Below are positions 24,303 through 36,056 of a DNA stretch of 64,000 nucleotides, piece after piece. The notes beneath the pieces are model-generated. The model did no database searches, was not told the DNA's origin, and saw only the letters and a list, made by a program, of their open reading frames with translations. Position numbers and translations under genes: made by a program. The first letter of the stretch is position 1. Each line of letters begins with the position of its first letter. Source of the stretch: Prinia subflava (taxonomy: Eukaryota; Chordata; Aves; Passeriformes; Cisticolidae); assembly GCF_021018805.1 (NCBI RefSeq), contig NC_086250.1, positions 65,483,322 through 65,547,321 of the forward strand, read 5' to 3'.

Positions 24303-25385
24303 AATTAATGCCAATGGTCTCTTGTCCTGTCACAAGGCAACACTGAGAAGAACCTCACTCTGTCTTCTTCACTTTCATAGTCAGGCAAGGTCTCCTTGAG
24401 CCTTTACTTCTCCAGGCTAAACAACACCAGCTCTCTCAGCATCATCAAATGACAGCCCAGCCTCTTAATCATTTTGTAGCCCTTCTCTGTTTTTTCTCCA
24501 CTTTATGAGTATTTTTCTTGCACCAGGGAGGCCAGCACTGGGCCCAACATTCTTGGCAGGTCTCACCAGTGTCGAGTACAATTACTGCTCTGGTCCTGTT
24601 GGCCTAGAGCATCCCTGGAGGCTTCTGGTCTTTTCTGCCATGGGTACTCATTGTTGGCTCAGGTTTGGTTTCCTGTATGACCAAACCACGAGGTCCTTCT
24701 CTGCAGAGCTGCTTTCCACATAACTGGTCCCCAGTGTGTACTGGTACATGGGGGTATCCTTCCCATGGACAGGACTTGGTATTTGCCCCTAGAATTTCAG
24801 AAGGTTTCTGTCAGCCTGTTGCTCCAGCATGTTGAGGTCCTCTTGAATGGCAGCACCGATCTGGTACACGAGCAACTCCTCTGGGCTTTAAATCATCTGC
24901 AAACTTGCTGAGGGAGCACTTGGTCTCATCAGCAATCTCCTTAGGGAATAGTAAATAATTTATTTGCCCTCATAGCAATACTCAGATACAACACTTGTGA
25001 AAACACTTTGATCCTGTCAGTTCAGCCAATTTAAAGTCCACTCTCTTATGTAGAACATACTTGTGCAGCTTGTTTGTGAAGATAATAGGGGAGATACCAA
25101 AAAACCATCTTATCAAAAATGAAGAGAAGGTATTTTCTGCTTTCCCCTTATCCACCATGCCAGTCATTTCACTGTTGAGGCCACCAAGTTGGTAAAGTGT
25201 GCTTTTGCCCTTCTAATTTCATTTTAACTGCCCTTGATCATTTTATTGATCTTCATGCCTTGAAATGATTCCTGGCATTATTTGCTCCATCACCCTCCCA
25301 GAGAGTGAGGTGGTGCTGACCAACCTGTAGACCTTCTTGTCTTCCTGAGGTCAAAGAGAGATTCTTTCCTTATTCAGGTCCTCAA
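24303..25385 (-). mobile_element. CR1 LINE fragment, RT remnant plus 3' UTR, minus strand
   Basis: Read on the minus strand, this is a decayed CR1 element. The 3' UTR landmarks are clear in the antisense direction: 'gtctcttgtcctgtcac' (24.32 kb), 'ctccaggctaaacaacacc' (24.41 kb), 'tctcaccagtgtcgagtac' (24.56 kb) and 'atctgcaaacttgctgaggg' (24.9 kb). Farther right the minus strand preserves scraps of the ORF2 reverse-transcriptase domain, including a MTGMVDKGKAE stretch near 25.14-25.17 kb and, near 25.30-25.36 kb, nucleotides matching the fingers/palm segment. Stops and frameshifts abound, so it is inactive. Between the RT part and the UTR some sequence seems lost. The last part of the normal 3' UTR and the CR1 terminal tail are absent; poly(A) takes their place. 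The 5' limit is approximate. Confidence 0.85.
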
Positions 25386-25695
25386 AAACTTGATTACCAC
25401 AACATTTCAAACTTAATCAAGAGTAGCCTTTTAATTACATTTGCCACCTCTCTTATCACTTGCATAAAAATTATTTGGGTTTTGAAGCTATTAGTCTAGT
25501 CTCTGTTCTAACCTCTCACTTAAATAATTTAATCATGTGTCCTAAAAAAATCACCAATTTATTGTAGAAACAAACATTTCTAATAAAGTTTTGATTTAAT
25601 TCATTGATATTATCAACAAGAAAAATCATAATACTGTAATACAAACATCTTCCTTACTGACTAAAGGAATCATAAATAGAAAAAGAATAAGAAAA
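25386..25695. other. AT-rich spacer between two CR1 fragments
   Basis: About 300 bp of AT-rich sequence. It might include a heavily decayed continuation of the neighbouring CR1, but I cannot support that by eye. Confidence 0.4.
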
Positions 25696-25985
25696 CCACA
25701 GAAAATCCCAGGTTGGAAGGGACCTTGAAAGATCATCTCGTACCACCTTTTATTGGAAGGGACTCCTACATGAGATCATCAATCATCCTGTTCAGCCATA
25801 TCATTAAAACCCTCGTTGAAGAGAGGTATACCAAATACCTGGGCAGGTTGTTCCAGAGATCATTTGTACTGTAAAAAATTCTTTCTTATAATGAAATAAA
25901 AGTTCTTCCAATGCAACTGTACCCAAAAGCCCCTTTCCTGCTAAGAGGACATGACAGAGATCATCACTTAGTGGGAATTTTTTTC
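25696..25985 (-). mobile_element. CR1 LINE 3' end, minus strand
   Basis: The plus strand shows the antisense start of a CR1 tail: 'cccaggttggaagggacctt' followed by 'gaaagatcatct', then 'gggcaggttgttccaga' and 'aattctttcttataatg', all standard CR1 3' UTR landmarks in the right order. It is 5'-truncated after about 290 bp. It is a separate insertion from the neighbouring CR1 because both pieces include the distal 3' UTR. The 65-codon minus-strand ORF inside it is a shadow. Confidence 0.88.
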
Positions 25986-26760
25986 CCCTCCGTGGATTCA
26001 TCCCATGTAGAGAACAGTCTGCATGAGATCAGAGGTCAGGAGTCCTAAGCCCAACGTGTTCTTTTTAAAGTGTATTTAACTCCAGGGAGTTGACATGGTT
26101 AAATCAAATGCAATTACAGAGTATAAGCAGAGCAAGGCTTTAAGACAGTGTCTGTTCCATACAGGCAGAAAACAGTAAGAAAAAGCAGTTTGGATTTTCT
26201 TTCTTTCTCCTGCTCAAACTTATTAAGAGGGCATGACTTATAAAGAAAACAAAAGTATCAAAGAGAAATAAAACCAGAAAAGTGAAATCAAAGTATTATA
26301 CACACTAAAATTTAATAAAACTGTTCTATAAATGAACTTATTCCAGGCTTTGCTTCTGTGTCTCACTGAATTCACTATTTTTGTTTCTTTCAGTTAAAAT
26401 AACTACTTATTTTCTTGCAGGATTTTCATTGTTTATTGCTCTAAGAGAGAAGCATCTTTACCATGAGGGGCCCTGACTCCTCCACATTTCCCAACTGTTT
26501 ACTATAAAAAGATGAAAAGAGCCCAGAGCCTTTCCCATTCTGATTCTGTGTGCCCCAGACATCCGCCACTGGTATATAGGTTTCTCTGTTGCAAAATGAA
26601 CCTGATTTCTATCACTGCTGACTGAAAGTAGGATTTAAAATATTAGAATCTGCCTCTTTGTTTTTCAGTATGGAAGTGCAGCAAAGTTCTGACCTCCACT
26701 TCACCGTGTGCAGCTTCAATCCTGACAAAAGATTTCCAGTGCAATGAAACCCCCTGTCCA
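25986..26760. other. AT-rich spacer, nothing recognised
   Basis: Unique-looking sequence between the CR1 fragment and the second solo LTR, without a supportable feature. Confidence 0.5.
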
Positions 26761-27331
26761 TGGTCAGTGTGAACCATGGTTACAGCAACTTATTTGCACA
26801 CAGCCACTCACTCTGCCTGCTGGTGGGATGGGGGAGAAAACCAGATGAATAAAAGTGAGGAAGCAATCTTGCATTGAGATAAATACAGTTTAAGAGTCAA
26901 AGCAAAAGCTGCACAAGGAATTTCTTTACCCCTTAGGCAGGCAGGGGTTCAGCCATCCCAGGAAAGCAGGGCTCCATCACATGTGATGGTGACATGGGAA
27001 GACAAAAGCTATCACTCCAAACGCCCCCCTGCCCTTCCCTTGTTCTTGTCCCAGCTTTTTACACTGAGCATGGTGGGTCTGGAATATTCCTTGGACCAGT
27101 TGGGCTCAGCTGTCCCAGCTGTGTCCAGTTCCAGCCCCATGTGCACCTTTAACCTACTTGCTGGTGGTGTGGGGTGAGAAGAAGAAAAGGTCTTGACTCT
27201 ACGCAACCACTGCTCAGCATTAAAGAAAACATCTCTGAATCACCAACATATTTTTCAGCACAAATCCAAAACACAGCCACATACAAGGTACTCTGAAGAA
27301 AATTATCTGTATCTCAGTTAAAACCAATGCA
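26761..27331 (-). mobile_element. Solo LTR of the same avian ERV family, minus strand
   Basis: The reverse complement shares the landmarks of the LTR at 7.9-8.5 kb: 'gataattttcttcagagta' near its 5' end, 'gtgttttggatttgtgctga', 'atgctgagcagtgg', 'ggacacagctgggacagctg', 'atggagccctgctttcctgg', and 'cccatcccaccagcag' near the 3' end. With these limits it starts TG and ends CA, as LTRs do. The flanking bases at the edges do not give an obvious target-site duplication. The TATA region has decayed to 'gtaaaaag' and the polyadenylation region to 'cttaaactg', so no activity is expected. No retroviral coding remnant adjoins it. Confidence 0.85.
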
Positions 27332-28085
27332 ATCAGAAAAGTTCTACATCTGGTCTAAGTTTAGACTTAGCTATCCAGATTCAGATAAAGAGTTCTGGCA
27401 CATCTCTCTGCATACTGAGGGAACCTGGGAGATGGGAGGCTGGATCTGTTCCACACAGTGCTATCCAAATGCCACATACAACTTTCACTGGAAAAATGGT
27501 AAACCCAATTTTTCCTAAATAAATTGAGATATACATTCTTTCCAGTCATGTATTTCTACAGTGAGAGCACATAACAGCTGGATTATTCCAGAAAACTCTT
27601 TGGTAATGTATTCTGATTTTTATTAAAGAAAGGAATATCAAGGGCAAGTTAGTAGGAGACAAAATGGCATCACCTAACAATCACCACAGAAGATGAAAAC
27701 TAATATATAGAGAGAAAGAATCCTATTACAACTATATCCAGGTTGCCAGGTCTTTATGTAACACAACCGTGTTTTCTTGTGTCCCTTTATTATATGTTAA
27801 CTTCTTTCAAACTTTCCATATTCCACAAAACGTCTGCACCATTTCACCCTGAGGTTTTTTTCCCCCCTTCTTTAAAGAGCCATAATGGTCTTTTTCTTTT
27901 TTAACTATGCCTGGCATATGTTGAAAGGTATCTTCTAAGATTTCATTTATGATAGCTCAAAAAATGTATGTCTTGCTAAGACTACAAAGCAAGCTAATGG
28001 TTTTAAAAGCAGGGCGATGAAAAGCCTGGCAGGGGAGTCCGTGCTAACTACATACACAGATCATGGAAGAGGGTACAAGAGGTCA
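27332..28085. other. Non-coding spacer, nothing recognised
   Basis: AT-rich with no supportable gene. The region at 27.33-27.55 kb has short ORFs on both strands without recognisable content. Confidence 0.5.
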
Positions 28086-28133
28086 TTTTTTCCTTCCTTC
28101 TCTTTCTTTTTTCTTCCCTTTTTTCCCCCCCAG
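28086..28133 (+). other. Polypyrimidine tract ending in CAG, acceptor-like
   Basis: Forty-five almost uninterrupted pyrimidines run into CAG at 28131-28133, the ideal form of a vertebrate 3' splice site on the plus strand. The sequence following (28.13-28.47 kb) is of mixed composition with several CpGs. The nearest plausible donor is AG|GTGAAT near 28.475 kb. No known protein is encoded. An acceptor-like tract is a common chance occurrence, so this is only a candidate. Confidence 0.25.
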
Positions 28134-30272
28134 ATGTAGGATCAGTTTAGGTCGCATTGGTTACAGCCAATTGCACAGTGGCATTCCTTGCCATTCATCC
28201 TCGCCCCAATCCTTAATTACGGTCTGCACAATCAGAGCTGGAGCAAGGAGTCAGAGCCCTGTATTGTTCCATGGCAAGTGCTAAGCAAAAAGAGAGGAAT
28301 CTGATACTTGGTCACAGTTTGCAAACACTGTGGCAGAACCACCTGAGAGGGTCACGTTTTTACATTCTGAGACAATTTATTAGTAACGGTGCTTGTCACT
28401 TGGAAATCCCCCTAAAACTCCCTCCTTTGCACCAGCAATCTGAAGGCAGCTTTTGCTCTGCAGTAGTTTAAGCAGAGGTGAATAAAATGGGTGATCCACC
28501 CATTTGAACCAATGTAGAAGTGAGCAGCGTATCCTAATCCTACCCTTAGATGTTGTCTGTATAAAAGCTTCAAAACTTATTGTCAGACTCCTTGAAATGA
28601 AAAAAAATCCTGTATGACAGATTCTTTCTTTTCATTCTGAACCAAACGGGCCTGATGAAAACTTGACTGATGTTAATATATATATATATTTAATCCCCCA
28701 TTAGACTTCCAGAGTCAAAAGAGAAATAATACATATTTTTCTTACATGACGTATATGCTAAACACTACCTGTTTGCAACATGCTGTACAAAACACAGAAA
28801 AATGTAAAATTGCCAGTCCTGAATCAAAGACCTACCTCAACTTTTAATTTAATTGTAAAAAGATAAATGAAAGAATTACAAATCAGTCCAAAAATGACAC
28901 TTAGTTAAAATTCAGTTTGCATTGTGACACAAATCCTTCAAAATGTCAGGGAAATTTGAACTTATTGATACTTGTTGAACTTATTGAAGCAAGCTCAGGG
29001 TCAATATAAATACTCCTGGTGTTTTAAAGATGTTTGAGATCTAGACATGTATATGTAAGCTTTTATTGAGTGTGTGCCAAGATGTTCCCTCTGATCTGCA
29101 ACATTTGCTCAGTAAAAGTAGCTTTATTAAGGTGAACAGGTCTGCCGAAAACAATATTCCAAACCTGTGATGCCTGTTCTGCTCGAGCCCTCTCAAGTCA
29201 AGGAGTATTTGTGTTTGTCCAGCTAAAGGTTACTCGGTTCATGCAATTATTTCCCAGAGGAGCCTTCCAGTCCTGCAGAAGGTGTCAAAATATGCTTTGG
29301 TCAACATATTTTTAAACTGCTATAAAGAATTTAAGGAAATAAAATTCACCTCTCTTTACAGAGCACAGAAAAAATAAGGCAAAGACGTTTGTCTCATACA
29401 ATTGTGGCCAATTTTTTTCTTAGAAATATTACTGCTTTAGCCATTTACCTGGTTTTTATATCAGACTTTTTTTTTTCTTTTCATGTTCTCTTGGCTGCTA
29501 TGCAGGAATTTATCATTTTATAACATTTTATGACAAGACAGAGTGTATTACCATCCAGGCAACTTAACACTGGCCTCGCCCACAGCCAGGCTGTTTGACC
29601 TTGTTGTGCTCATCAGGGACTGTGTGGGCGATTTGAAAGCTGTGAAAAAGAGAACTTCAGGTAGGGACAGGAACATACAAACTGCCCAGCAGTGAAACAC
29701 CACTTCTGAGAGGAGACAGAATTTCAAAGTGCATTTTAAAAGAATATCTTTTCTGCAGCTTTGGCTCTGTGGTCAGTTTCTCAGGTGGATGGAAAAATCA
29801 GCTTTTAGATGAAAAGAGAAAAGGAAAAAAGGACAAACAAGTGATGTTTCATTTCTTCAAATGCTTTCTGTCTTTCAAAATTAAAAAAACATCCTTCTAT
29901 ATTTAAAAGACAATTTATCAACTTCTTAAATGTACCTTTTAATAAAATATAAGATGTAAATACCCTAAAAGAATAAGGTCTTTCAGTAGTGTTACTCACT
30001 ATTAGATCTAGTAGGGCAGGCAGTTTACACAGCTAAGTTTCTGGTTTAGAAACAATATACAAAATAATAAATAAATAAAATTATACACTGATGAAAGAAT
30101 AGAATTTACATGTCTGGGGAAAGACAAACTTGTGTTTTCTTCTATATTCTCCAGAGACTGTTCATCTCATATTGTCTGAATTGGCAATGAAAATAAACTG
30201 TAGAGTCCCCCTCAGCCCAAGCCTAAACCCCTGCTACGAAAAAGAATGACCCAATCCTGATGGAATAATGAA
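28134..30272. other. AT-rich non-coding stretch
   Basis: A (TA)n run of about 15 bp sits at 28676-28690. Otherwise I see nothing that can be named. Confidence 0.5.
28676..28690. repeat. (TA)n microsatellite
   Basis: About seven uninterrupted TA units, read directly. Confidence 0.8.
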
Positions 30273-30398
30273 CCACAGAATCACAGAACATTCTAAGTTG
30301 GAAGGGATCCACAAAGATCATTGAGCCCAACTCTTACGTAAACAACCACCCACAACCTTGGCATTATTAACTCCATGCCCAAACCAACTGAGCTCATG
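30273..30398 (-). mobile_element. TguSINE1-like SINE (tRNA-Ile head, CR1 tail), minus strand
   Basis: Read on the minus strand, the element begins with a tRNA-like head. 'agctcagttgg' (box A, about 30384-30394) is followed by 'gcatggagttaataatgcc', corresponding to the D-stem to anticodon arm of tRNA-Ile (AAT), and then 'aaggttgtgggt'. Box B itself is damaged: a small deletion joins 'gggt' to 'ggttgtt'. The body then runs 'agagttgggctcaatgatc', 'ttgtggatcccttccaac' and ends 'gttctgtgattctg', which is the CR1 terminal signature used for trans-mobilisation by CR1 reverse transcriptase. This composite is the layout of passerine TguSINE1. The copy is too diverged to be a functional tRNA gene or an active SINE. 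Confidence 0.82.
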
Positions 30399-31020
30399 GT
30401 GTTTATACACCTTGAGATTTCACACTGATTCCAGCCCTGGAACTCTCAGTGAAATTGCTTGATATGTAAATTTATATCTGCTATATTAAGCTTACTTTTT
30501 GCTTCTCCCCTGTATGGATGCATTTATGGTTATATAATTGGCAACAACATTCTAGGGTTTCTACCCACCTCATGTCTCAACAATATAAAAATAGCAAGAA
30601 AATAATAAAGCAACACATAATGGCATTCTGAAGATATGTCTTGGCAATATAATGGAAGTTCAATACTGTGCTTAAACCATTGATTTATCATCTTCTTAAC
30701 ATTATGCTTCCCATCTGATCAGAAAAACAGTGAATAAATGTGCTGTGGGGAGAATATTTATATGTTACTGAGCTTCCTCTTTGCTCACAAGCAAGAATGT
30801 TAACATCCCTTATCAGTAATTTCATATGGCATTCATTTAATGACAGACATCACTCCAAAAGAGCACAGGATTTTTCAGCAACTTTCATATTTTAATTATT
30901 TTCTCGCTGTTGATAAGGATGATTTTTTTTTTTGTCTGATGTATTCCTGAGCCCACCCATCAGTTCTGAGCTGAGTACTGGAACAAAACATTTAATACAC
31001 ATTATAGAATCTGATCTTTT

Positions 31021-31070
31021 TTCCTGAAAGTCAATGGGAGTTTTGCCATTGACTTGAACTCCAATTCAGG
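31021..31070. repeat. Ancient palindromic repeat core
   Basis: 'aagtcaatgg' (31028-31037) and 'ccattgactt' (31046-31055) are perfect 10-bp inverted arms around the loop 'gagttttg'. A 'tcaatgggagttttgccatt' core is a recurrent motif in old dispersed repeats of sauropsid genomes, whose family I cannot name. Only about 50 bp are recognisable. Confidence 0.4.
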
Positions 31071-34000
31071 TTGACACAAAAAGGCAGAGCACTTGAAATA
31101 AGTGATAAGTATTTGATTTGGACTATGATCAGTTTTACAATCCAGAGTTCCTGATGGTGTGTGCAGCTGCAAATGTTTCACTTCACAGGAAAATCTTTTT
31201 TCTTTTTGTGGTCAGTAAGACAAGGGGCAGGAGATCAGAGATTCCCAGTAACTGGACTGTTCTGAGTGGAACACATTGTAATAGTGATTAAGAACAAAAT
31301 TTGACCCCATTTGTGTAAAAATATGAGACTATATCTATTGTAATGAAGAAAGTAAATTATTCCTTTCTTTTTAAAAAAAAGTATTCTACAGACTTTCTAT
31401 TTCTACAATTTGTTTATGAGCAATATTCAGTGCCTTTAGTGTCATATAATAAATCGTACATCTGAATTTATTCAGTTATAGAGAAATTTTTAGCACTCCA
31501 GTTCCTAGATTGTATTCAGACACTAAAATAATACTTTCCGTATGTAGTGAAATTAAAGACTCATAATTACAAAAAAATCTTGAAAATTACTCTTGTTCTT
31601 CTATTTATTGTCTCTCAGTTACTTCCAGATCCACTTAGCCCAGTTTATATAGAAAAATCTGCATACTTTCAAGAACAGAACAGCAAGGTAGCAATAGTAC
31701 TGGAATGCAAGAAATGGATGAATCTTGGTTATATGATAATAAAAATTTATTTGTCTACATAAAAAACAGATGAAAAAAGGGAGGTTGAATCCCACAGTAT
31801 AAGGATTTTTTTTTTTTTATTCATAGCCATAATTTGGATCAAAGCTGAAATACTCATAATTGAAACAACAGGACCTTGGTCAGATATTGTCTTTTAATTT
31901 CCTGGTCTCAGTCATATACAACAGTCATAATTTCCAATTCATTTATCAGTCTGCACATTGCAGTGTCTGAATAGCTCTGTGCTTGGTATGGTGATCTGCT
32001 TTTCCATTGGAAAAAAAAAGAAAAGGATATCTTATGTAAATAAAGCATACTCAAACATTAATATTTACACATAAATGGAGTCAATTCAGGAAGCACACAA
32101 TTAATAACATTTACAGTGGAGCGTCACTTAAGCCTGAATTGGTTTTGTTAAGAGAAAAAAAAAATTCTGCTACTAACATAGCTGATGATTAATATGAAAT
32201 ATGTAATTTCTCTATTTAGTCACACCTGACTTAAGAACACTCTCTTAGACTACATTTCCACCAGTGCTTTAGATGGTAAATGCATTATTAGGCAATTACT
32301 TCTGAGTTTGTTTTACTATCAGACATCAGTTAGGACGTCCCCCATAGTGTAAGGACGTGTTCCATATCTCTTGAATATGCCAGACATAAACCTACTTGGA
32401 GACTATTTATTAATCTAAGCACATATGGGACTTCCATTTCCACTATTTCATGCTAATGTAGAATCTAGCATTAAACAGACATGACTCTAGATTCTCCAAG
32501 TGGATTCAACCACAAGTGACCAGACTCATTTCCATGTCAGACCATGTGTTTTCAATTACACCATAAATTAATCCAACTTATTTTTAAAATTTGGTGGTTT
32601 TGCTCCTTTGTTTAGAAAATGAAGTCTGCAGAATGTGTTATATTATGACTTTGGCCTTGATAATTACTGACACTTTTTTTCAGTGTGATTAAAGCCAATG
32701 TAATAATAGATATTATAGTGATTTATAAGCTAATTTGTTGTAGTGCAGAACAGCAAGTGGAAAGCATTTTTGTTGAACTCTGGATGTTGCTACCAATTTC
32801 TTCATATTCCATTTACATGGAATCTTATGGATGTCACAGCTGATGTAACACAGTCTGTGTTACTTCTCCACTATTGGCAACTGTTTGGTTTATAAAATAA
32901 AGTAAGTTTTCTATATTAAGCCTGATTTCAGATTTTTTTTTTCTTTAATACTATTCTGAAGATTTGATTGGTTATGACAAAGTGCACCTATAATAACTCT
33001 TCCAACACTGAAGGAGTTACTCAGGATTCTTAGCACTGCAGTTTGAGCAGGATGAGGCTCTAGAGAGAATATTCAGAGTGATGGGGTGAGAGACTTTATG
33101 CATGGTTCACATACAGACACACCAGTGTTTTATACATCAGTGAACAAATTCCCACTCATTAGTAATTTTTCTCACAGTTAAATTGCAAAGTAATATTATG
33201 CTTATCTAAAATAAAACTATTTTCTTTGATACTGACTGATATGTGACTTTATTCTCTTACTTGCATATTTCCTTCCTATCATTTAGCCCTACATTTTTCA
33301 TCATTTCCTCTGTCCAGTAATGCAAGATTCATGTGTGTTGGAGGGATTATCATGAAGAAACAGTACTTTTCAATAAGCAAGCTACTTTCAACAACACTGA
33401 GTTATGCAAAGAGAGTTATCATGAAATATTATAATTCTGTATTTGTTTACAAAAAAGAGAAATATTAAACTTTTGTCTAATTTTACACATAATATATTTT
33501 TGCTGGTGGTGAAAAGGAACTGAAATGCAGATGAGCTCCAAGACCAAAGTCATCACTGAAGAAAAAAACTGAGCTTTCTTTATAATTGAAGACACATTCA
33601 GATGAGATGTCTTAGAGACTGTTTCCTCCACTGCTGAACTTGAAGAAAAGAAATCCTGCAAGTGGTCCCTTGGACCGAGAGATAAAGTTTTTAATATGGA
33701 GTTTGATGCTTTTCATGAAACCTTGGTTATTTGCAGCTTCCAAGTTATCAGAGTAGAGGGGAAGAAAACAAACATGCTGGGGAGAAAGTAGATAAGAGTT
33801 TTGAATTGGGGTCAGATTGAACAAAGCAGATATTGGCAGAGTTTTGCTTGAGTCAACACAGGTACTTCAAGTTGAGTTCACAGCAGTGTTCGGAAAAATA
33901 TATACTTTTTATTAAGTAAAATATACTAAATCAAAGAAGATCAAATTCCACCTTACATCTCAGCAAGCAGCTGGCCTTGGGAATTCCAGGTTTCAAAATT

Positions 34001-35746
34001 CTACAGCAGTACCAAATATTCCAAAGAATAACTTGTTAGTTATAACCTCAAAAGTACACACAAGGAGCCTGAATAAGGTTGCACTTTCTGGTGGTGATGA
34101 TATAACTGCGCTTAGATGAAAATGTTATATTCTTATTGGGAAAAAAAATCTTATGTCTTTAGTGAAGCCACAAATATGCTTCTGTCGGCTTTAAAAACTT
34201 TTAGTGCAAGACTCCATCTAATTTCACTCACCTTATTAGGTTCACTGGACTGAGAATAAATGTATTTCAGCTTTTGCCTATCCATTTGCTTTTCCTCCCT
34301 TCCTTACCAATTTCACCCTGTATTTCTTGTCCTCTTTGTCTTGTTTTGCCCTCCAAACTGTGTCACTTCTCTTAATTTCTATTTTTTTGCACACCTAAAT
34401 ATACCAGCAAAAATCATATGGATGCATGCTATCAACTGCTATGATGTTCTTCCTGTTTATGTGGTGACCACTCTGATTACGTCTAGTCTGGCTTGCCAGC
34501 TGTCTGGGGCCCAGTAATAGATCTATCCTATATTTAAACACTGTTGCAATCAAGATACTTCTGTTTTGGTCAGCTGAAAGCACTGTGATTCATTTTAAAA
34601 AAACCCTCTTATCCAGAAAAACACTTGCATATTCACTTAAGCACCTGCTTAATTTCAACAGAAATAAAAAAATGCATATATGACTGTAAACTGAGCGTGT
34701 GTTTAAGTGCTTTCTAGACTAGAATAAGTGAATGTCTGTGACATTAGGATGTATATTAGAATTTTGTTTTCTTTATTTGGCATTGGGTTTGAAACAACTG
34801 GTGGGTAAGTCACAAGAGAGACTTTTCATTAATCAGAAAATACAGGAACACTTGAAATGTAATTAGGCCAACTGTTTATAAGAACCAGGTCTAAAGGAAA
34901 GCTTAGACCCATAAACTATTTATACTAAAATGTCACCGAATTCTCAGATTGCAATGATTAACATAGCCATTTGTAAACAGGATGGATGATCAAACCCTTC
35001 TGAAAATCGAGTGAAGCAAGTTTATTTTTTTGTTTCATACACAATCTTTTTCTGTAATGTTATTTACTCAGGAAAAGTAACAGATATTGATAATTTGATA
35101 ACTTTAGGCAGAGTAAAAATTTGAAAAAGCTGCCTTCCCTAGTATCCTTCCTCTTCTGTGAATTCATGAAGAGATCACGAAATTTTCATTCCTTCCCTAA
35201 TTCAAAAATGTCCACAATATTTTTTCCCCGGAAAAGAAGCCATGGTCTGCAGTTCATTTATGAACAGTTCATTTTGGAGATCTCCAGTCCACCACGTGGT
35301 ATTGTTTCTGTTCCAGGTGATTTATGCTGTGGTATGTACCTAGCAAATGCAGTGGGAAATGTGAACTCTATGAATCTTATATAGATGGCTGGAAAGAAGC
35401 TCTCACTAAAGATGAGAATCCTCAAACCTGAGGCAAGATTGCAACTGGCTTTTCTAGACTGCCCAAGTCCAAACATCCTCTTTAAAGCACTCAGCTTGGT
35501 GTTATTTCTGCATGTGTGAAGTCACAGGTTGTTTACTCTGCACAACTTTTGGTGCAAACACCCTGAGGAAACAAGTCCTGCTCTGTCTTTCTGTATGTGA
35601 CTGGGGCAATCAGGCTGCCAGTTCCATCACAAGGATGCCCAGAACTCTGCAGTGCTGCTCTTGGAGTCACCAATTTGGAGAAGGCACAGTACTGATCAGC
35701 CTCAGCCAGTATTCTGTCAACAGAGAGAGAGAGCTCGACAAATAGA

Positions 35747-35780
35747 CAGATGGAAGAAAGGGAAAAAAAAAAAGAAGAAT
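35747..35780. repeat. Purine-rich low-complexity tract
   Basis: Almost entirely A and G, with an 11-A run, read directly. Confidence 0.7.
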
Positions 35781-35944
35781 GTGGTTTTAATAAGAAATAA
35801 TGCAGGATAAATACTGAAAGCCAAATTTATTTTGGTCTGGAAGTGACCCACAGCCCACAGATGGCAGTGGGATTCTTTATTTTAACTTCAATGAGTTTTG
35901 GCTGAGATCCTTGCAGGAAAACTAGAAACAGCAGGATCTGTGGA

Positions 35945-36056
35945 AGAGGAGTGACCCACTAGCAAGAGCACAAGGCTGTGAGTCAGGACATCCAGCTGAG
36001 TCAGCTCCTTTGCCCCAGACTTTCCTCATGAGGCTACATCTACAAAAAGCATAGTA
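35945..36056 (+). mobile_element. MIR/CORE-SINE-like remnant (tentative)
   Basis: 'agcaagagcacaaggctgtg' then 'agtcaggacatcc' resembles the tRNA-derived 5' part of ancient MIR-type SINEs. 'ccccagactttcctcatg' and 'catctacaaaa' resemble the later part of the same element with the middle deleted. The order and spacing fit an old amniote CORE-SINE, but divergence is high and a chance resemblance cannot be excluded. Confidence 0.35.

Larger units (their letters stand above)
30399..35944. other. AT-rich non-coding stretch
   Basis: Contains T homopolymers near 30.92 and 31.81 kb, the ancient palindromic repeat core listed at 31.03 kb and a purine-rich run near 35.75-35.78 kb. No gene is supportable. 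Confidence 0.5.

Noticed and set aside
24505..25167. ORFs on both strands in the 24.5-25.2 kb region
   Set aside because: They lie within a decayed CR1 element; the minus-strand one carries only a scrap of reverse transcriptase followed by out-of-frame residues.
7894..27331. A provirus bounded by the two LTRs
   Set aside because: The LTRs are in opposite orientation, too far apart for an avian provirus, and no retroviral coding remnant lies between them.
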